This document shows, one piece after another, positions 61,386 through 64,000 of a stretch of DNA of 64,000 bases. Under the pieces are notes generated by a model. It saw nothing but the letters and a program-made list of their open reading frames with translations. It did not search any database and was not told the origin of the DNA. Positions within the stretch are counted from its first letter, which is position 1; each line of letters opens with the position of its first letter. The position numbers and the translations under genes were made by a program. Origin of the DNA: Sinorhizobium fredii USDA 257 (GTDB lineage Bacteria; Pseudomonadota; Alphaproteobacteria; Rhizobiales; Rhizobiaceae); the NCBI RefSeq assembly GCF_000265205.3, contig NC_018000.1, positions 186,001-250,000 of the forward strand, given 5' to 3'.

Positions 61386-61902
61386 GCCGGCATGATTAGC
61401 CTTCGCGGCAGGTGCCGAGAAGCGGGTCACGGTGTTTTTATCCATTGCTGCTGGGAAATGGCGGCTCCGCCCTCGGCGCCTCGACGGTTGCATCAACCTT
61501 CGCGCGAAATCGAAAGAGCCAACCTGACCTTTAGTCCAGACTTTTCTGCTGACGAGTCGGCGCATCCGGCCGTTACAGCGGCCGAGGCGCGGCCGACGAT
61601 TGCTCATAACGGAAAAAGATCCCCCGCCAAAAAAGGCGAAGCGCATGGCCACTTTCCGCTGCCACGGCAGGCTGATCAACTTTCAGATGGCGGAGGCGAC
61701 ATGCGATCTTCACGGCGATCGAACGAGGGAGCAGAAGACGCTGCAATTCCCCGCTTCCGCAGTTTTGAAAAGGCGGGTGCATCTATTCTAAGCCCGCCGG
61801 TTCTTCGGTTGTCGTCTCTCATCAATCTACCGGCACGAGATGCCGGCTGCTCATCAATGCCGCACGGCCGCCACACCGCCCGCATGGAGGTCTGCTACGA
61901 GG
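61386..61902. other. Gap without a convincing gene between GNAT and Lrp genes
   Basis: 517 nt. Plus-strand frames at 61392-61943 and 61600-61791 and minus frames are open but Arg/Pro/Ser-rich or in conflict. I see no known domain, repeat or terminator. Given the two gene remnants nearby, this may be further decayed DNA. Confidence 0.4.
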
Positions 61903-62379
61903 TTACTGCTGGAACAGGCTTGCCAGCGGCAGATGCGCTTTGACGAGGGGCGATTTCAGCACGACGAAGCTGAAGTACTTGTCAATGCCGATTTCTGAAT
62001 CGAGCAGCCGCTCCATCAGCGTCTGATATTCTTCGATTCCGGCGGTGATGAATTTTACGAGATAATCGTAGCTTCCCGAAACCAAATGGCACTCGATGAC
62101 CTGATCGACCTTCTCGATCGCAGTAAGAAATCTCGCGAAGTCGAGTTGACGGTGGTTCTTCAGCGTGATTTCGGTGAACACCGTCAACGTCTGGCCCAGT
62201 TTTCCGATATTGATCTGCGCAGAATAGCCCTCGATATAGCCCTCCGCCTGCAGCTTTTTCACTCGCAGCAAACAGGGACTTGGGGTGAGATTGACCATTT
62301 CCGCAAGCTCGACATTCGTCATTCGGCCATTCTTCTGCAATGCGTTAAGTATCTTAACGTCGATCCGATCAAGTTTCAT
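61903..62379 (-). CDS. Lrp/AsnC family transcriptional regulator
   Basis: 158 aa. The HTH is DRIDVKILNALQKNGRMTNV, ELAEMVNLTPSPCLLRVKKL and QAEGYIEGY, the standard Lrp order. The RAM ligand domain follows (VFTEITLKNHRQ, DQVIECHLVSGSYDYLVKFI, LMERLLDSEIGIDKYFSFVV). These proteins sense amino acids and form octamers. It lies downstream of the truncated glycerate-kinase fragment, so its promoter has been brought close to, or replaced by, DNA of that fragment. It probably controls the amino-acid genes at 55.9-60.7 kb. Confidence 0.92.
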   Translation of the reverse strand: MKLDRIDVKILNALQKNGRMTNVELAEMVNLTPSPCLLRVKKLQAEGYIEGYSAQINIGKLGQTLTVFTEITLKNHRQLDFARFLTAIEKVDQVIECHLVSGSYDYLVKFITAGIEEYQTLMERLLDSEIGIDKYFSFVVLKSPLVKAHLPLASLFQQ

Positions 62380-62572
62380 TGGCTAGCTCCCGCTGATGGC
62401 GCGGATGTCGTTGATGTTGGTGCGAGTTGGTTCCGGCGCCGATCACGAAACATCTGCCTTTCGGCGGGGGCGGCAGATGCCGCGGGACGATCAACGCGGG
62501 GTCGGCGCTGCCGACAGCAGCGTCAAAGATCCGGCGCAATGCCTTCCTTGCTTTCTTATCGTCCCAGATCAT
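62369..62572 (-). pseudogene. Truncated glycerate 2-kinase / hydroxypyruvate reductase (TtuD-like), N-terminal fragment only
   Basis: Starts 17 nt after the ttuC-like stop: KARKALRRIFDAAVGSADPA, IVPRHLPPPPKGRCFVIGAG. This is the N-terminus of the MOFRL-type glycerate kinase, where GAGKAS would normally follow. Homology stops at GAG (about base 62430) and the frame runs on in unrelated DNA to a stop inside the Lrp gene start. About 370 of 420 residues are missing. In tartrate operons ttuC is followed by ttuD, so this is a deletion scar. Confidence 0.75.
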
Positions 62573-62588
62573 AGTCGGCCACGTGTCC

Positions 62589-63665
62589 CTAAACGTTAGA
62601 GGAGTGGATCGCGTCGAAGACCGCCTCGGTAACCTCCCGGGTAGTGGCGGAACCGCCCACGTCAGGGGTAAGAATCCCGGCGCCGGTCACCCGCGCGACA
62701 GCGCGCATGAGGCGGGCCGAACCCTCCCGCTCGCCGAGGTGGTCGAGCATCTGAGCAGCAGTCCAGAAGGCGGCAACCGGGTTAGCGATGCCTTTGCCGG
62801 TAATGTCGAAGGCGGAGCCGTGGATCGGCTCGAACATCGAGGGAAAGCGGCGCTCCGGATCGATATTCGCCGTCGGTGCAACCCCCAGGCTACCGGCAAG
62901 CGCGCCAGCGAGATCGGAGAGAATGTCGGCGTGCAGGTTCGTTGCCACGATGGTGTCGAGGCTCTGCGGCTTGAGCGTCATCCTGACCGTCATGGCATCG
63001 ACCAGCATCTTGTCCCACGTCACGTCGGGGAATTCCTCCGCCACCTCAGAAGCGATCTCGTCCCACATGACCATGCCATGTCGCTGGGCATTCGACTTCG
63101 TAACGACCGTGAGCAACTTGCGCGGGCGGGATTGGGCCAACATAAACGCGTAGCGCATAATGCGGGTGACGCCGACGCGGGTGAAGATGGCGACCTCAGT
63201 GCCGACCTCTTCGGGCAGGCCGCGGTGGGCGCGGCCGCCATGGCCAGAATATTCGCCTTCGGAGTTCTCGCGTACGATCACCCAGTCAAGGTCGCCGGGG
63301 CCGCAATTGCGCAGCGGGGAGGTTATGCCAGGCAGGATCCTGGTTGGCCGGACATTGGCGTACTGGTCGAAGCCCTGGCAGATCGGCAATCTGAGTCCCC
63401 ACAGGGTGATATGGTCCGGAACATCCGGTGCTCCGACCGCGCCGAAATAGATAGCGTCGAATTTCTTGAGCTGCTCCAGCCCGTCCGACGGCATCATCAC
63501 ACCATGTTTCTTGTAGTAGTCAGATCCCCAGTCGAAATTTTCGACGGTGAACTTGACGTCGCCGAGTCGCATCTCCAGGTTCGCAAGAACCGTTCGGCCG
63601 GCGGCGATCACCTCAGGTCCGATGCCGTCCGCGGGTATGGCTGCGATGGAGTATTCACGCATCAA
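62589..63665 (-). CDS. Tartrate / D-malate dehydrogenase (TtuC/DmlA-like, isocitrate-isopropylmalate dehydrogenase family)
   Basis: 358 aa. IAAIPADGIGPEVIAAGRTV, FGAVGAPDVPDHITLWGLRL, and VRENSEGEYSGHGGRAHRG with the substrate Arg and Tyr region come first. TVVTKSNAQRHGMVMWDE holds the catalytic Lys, ATNLHADILSDLAGALAG the metal Asp residues, and FEPIHGSAFDITGKGIANPV the NAD loop. The HITLWGLRL loop is that of tartrate/D-malate dehydrogenases rather than LeuB. The TtuD-like fragment behind it supports a tartrate-type operon. Substrate preference needs assay. Confidence 0.88.
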   Translation of the reverse strand: MMREYSIAAIPADGIGPEVIAAGRTVLANLEMRLGDVKFTVENFDWGSDYYKKHGVMMPSDGLEQLKKFDAIYFGAVGAPDVPDHITLWGLRLPICQGFDQYANVRPTRILPGITSPLRNCGPGDLDWVIVRENSEGEYSGHGGRAHRGLPEEVGTEVAIFTRVGVTRIMRYAFMLAQSRPRKLLTVVTKSNAQRHGMVMWDEIASEVAEEFPDVTWDKMLVDAMTVRMTLKPQSLDTIVATNLHADILSDLAGALAGSLGVAPTANIDPERRFPSMFEPIHGSAFDITGKGIANPVAAFWTAAQMLDHLGEREGSARLMRAVARVTGAGILTPDVGGSATTREVTEAVFDAIHSSNV

Positions 63666-63896
63666 ACTTCTCCGTAGCGTTATTTGCTCAAGTTAGCTGG
63701 CAACGGCCGTTCTGCGCCTTCGGCGCCATGCGATTGGCGTCGACGCCGCGACTCCGCCGAAAAGCAGGCTCTGGCGGAGCCGGAGACGAAGCATCCAAGA
63801 TGGTGCTTGCTCCGCGTCGAACCGGCGGCACCGGCATCCTCAGCGCCGCCTGGCAGGTTATCCTTCGGAGCTGTCAAATTCCGCAGGGAGCGCAGG

Positions 63897-64000
63897 TCAG
63901 CGTTGATCGAGCAATTTGATCTGGAGATCTTCCCAGTGCTCCTGGAACGCCTCCCGCGCCGTATCGTAGTGGCGGCTTCTCAAGCTGTTGATGAGCCGCT
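63897..64000 (-). CDS. GntR family regulator, C-terminal end only (5' part outside window)
   Basis: 34 codons run from the right edge to a TGA at 63899-63897: RLINSLRSRHYDTAREAFQE, then HWEDLQIKLLDQR. The pattern, a helix ending in a His followed by Trp and a basic C-terminus, is that of the FCD ligand domain of FadR-type GntR regulators (the metal-binding His helix). It lies 231 nt upstream of, and in the same direction as, the tartrate/D-malate dehydrogenase gene, so it is a candidate regulator of it. Partial, so the family call is tentative. Confidence 0.5.
   Translation of the reverse strand, partial: RLINSLRSRHYDTAREAFQEHWEDLQIKLLDQR

Noticed and set aside
61392..61943. 183-codon plus-strand frame between the GNAT and Lrp genes
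   Set aside because: Low-complexity composition, no ribosome site, and its end overlaps the Lrp coding sequence antisense.
1..64000. CRISPR array or cas genes
   Set aside because: No series of regularly spaced direct repeats and no Cas-like protein anywhere; the only direct repeats are the att pair, the 14-mer pair and dispersed palindromes.

Overview
The window looks like a chromosomal segment of a Sinorhizobium/Ensifer species (Alphaproteobacteria, Hyphomicrobiales). The grounds are high G+C coding sequence, a complete rkp-1 type K-antigen region (rkpU, rkpAGHIJ, kpsF), a fused secDF, the murA-hisD-infA-maf-yacG housekeeping block, and two families of palindromic intergenic repeats that I recognise as Sinorhizobium-like. 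The species cannot be fixed from the window alone.

Layout. 1-2.2 kb: cydAB quinol oxidase (cydB cut by the window edge). 2.4-10.6 kb: an amino-acid module with an M20 amidohydrolase, a polar amino-acid ABC importer, a TetR regulator, and an aminotransferase/ThDP-decarboxylase pair that matches the arginine transaminase pathway (AruH/AruI). 10.7-14.6 kb: repeat element, secDF and small ORFs. 14.9-30.3 kb: capsule region with kpsF, the minus-strand chain rkpA-rkpG-rkpH-rkpI-rkpJ, and divergent rkpU. 30.5-35.9 kb: pncA, pncB, small proteins and a class A penicillin-binding protein.

36.4-49.2 kb is a genomic island in the 3' end of tRNA-Thr(GGT). It has a 28-bp direct repeat at its ends, a tyrosine integrase beside the tRNA, a type I restriction-modification operon (hsdM-hsdS-hsdR), a wHTH gene, a serine recombinase and a row of small unknown genes. 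49.5-55.6 kb returns to core genes (murA, DUF2948, hisD, UPF0262, LMW phosphatase-like, infA, maf, yacG) and tRNA-Phe(GAA). 55.6-64 kb is an accessory catabolic region: aldehyde dehydrogenase, PLP dehydratase, ornithine-cyclodeaminase-like protein, two GNATs, Lrp regulator and tartrate/D-malate dehydrogenase. It also holds two decayed genes (a class III aminotransferase and a glycerate kinase) and ends in a cut GntR gene.

The most interesting biology is the rkp cluster. RkpA is a complete reducing type I PKS (KS-AT-DH-MT-like-ER-KR-ACP) without a thioesterase. It is translationally coupled to RkpG, an alpha-oxoamine synthase, and followed by RkpH, which resembles 3-ketosphinganine reductase. 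Read together, the three could make a sphingoid-like amino-alcohol lipid that anchors or primes K-antigen export. This is inference and can be tested.
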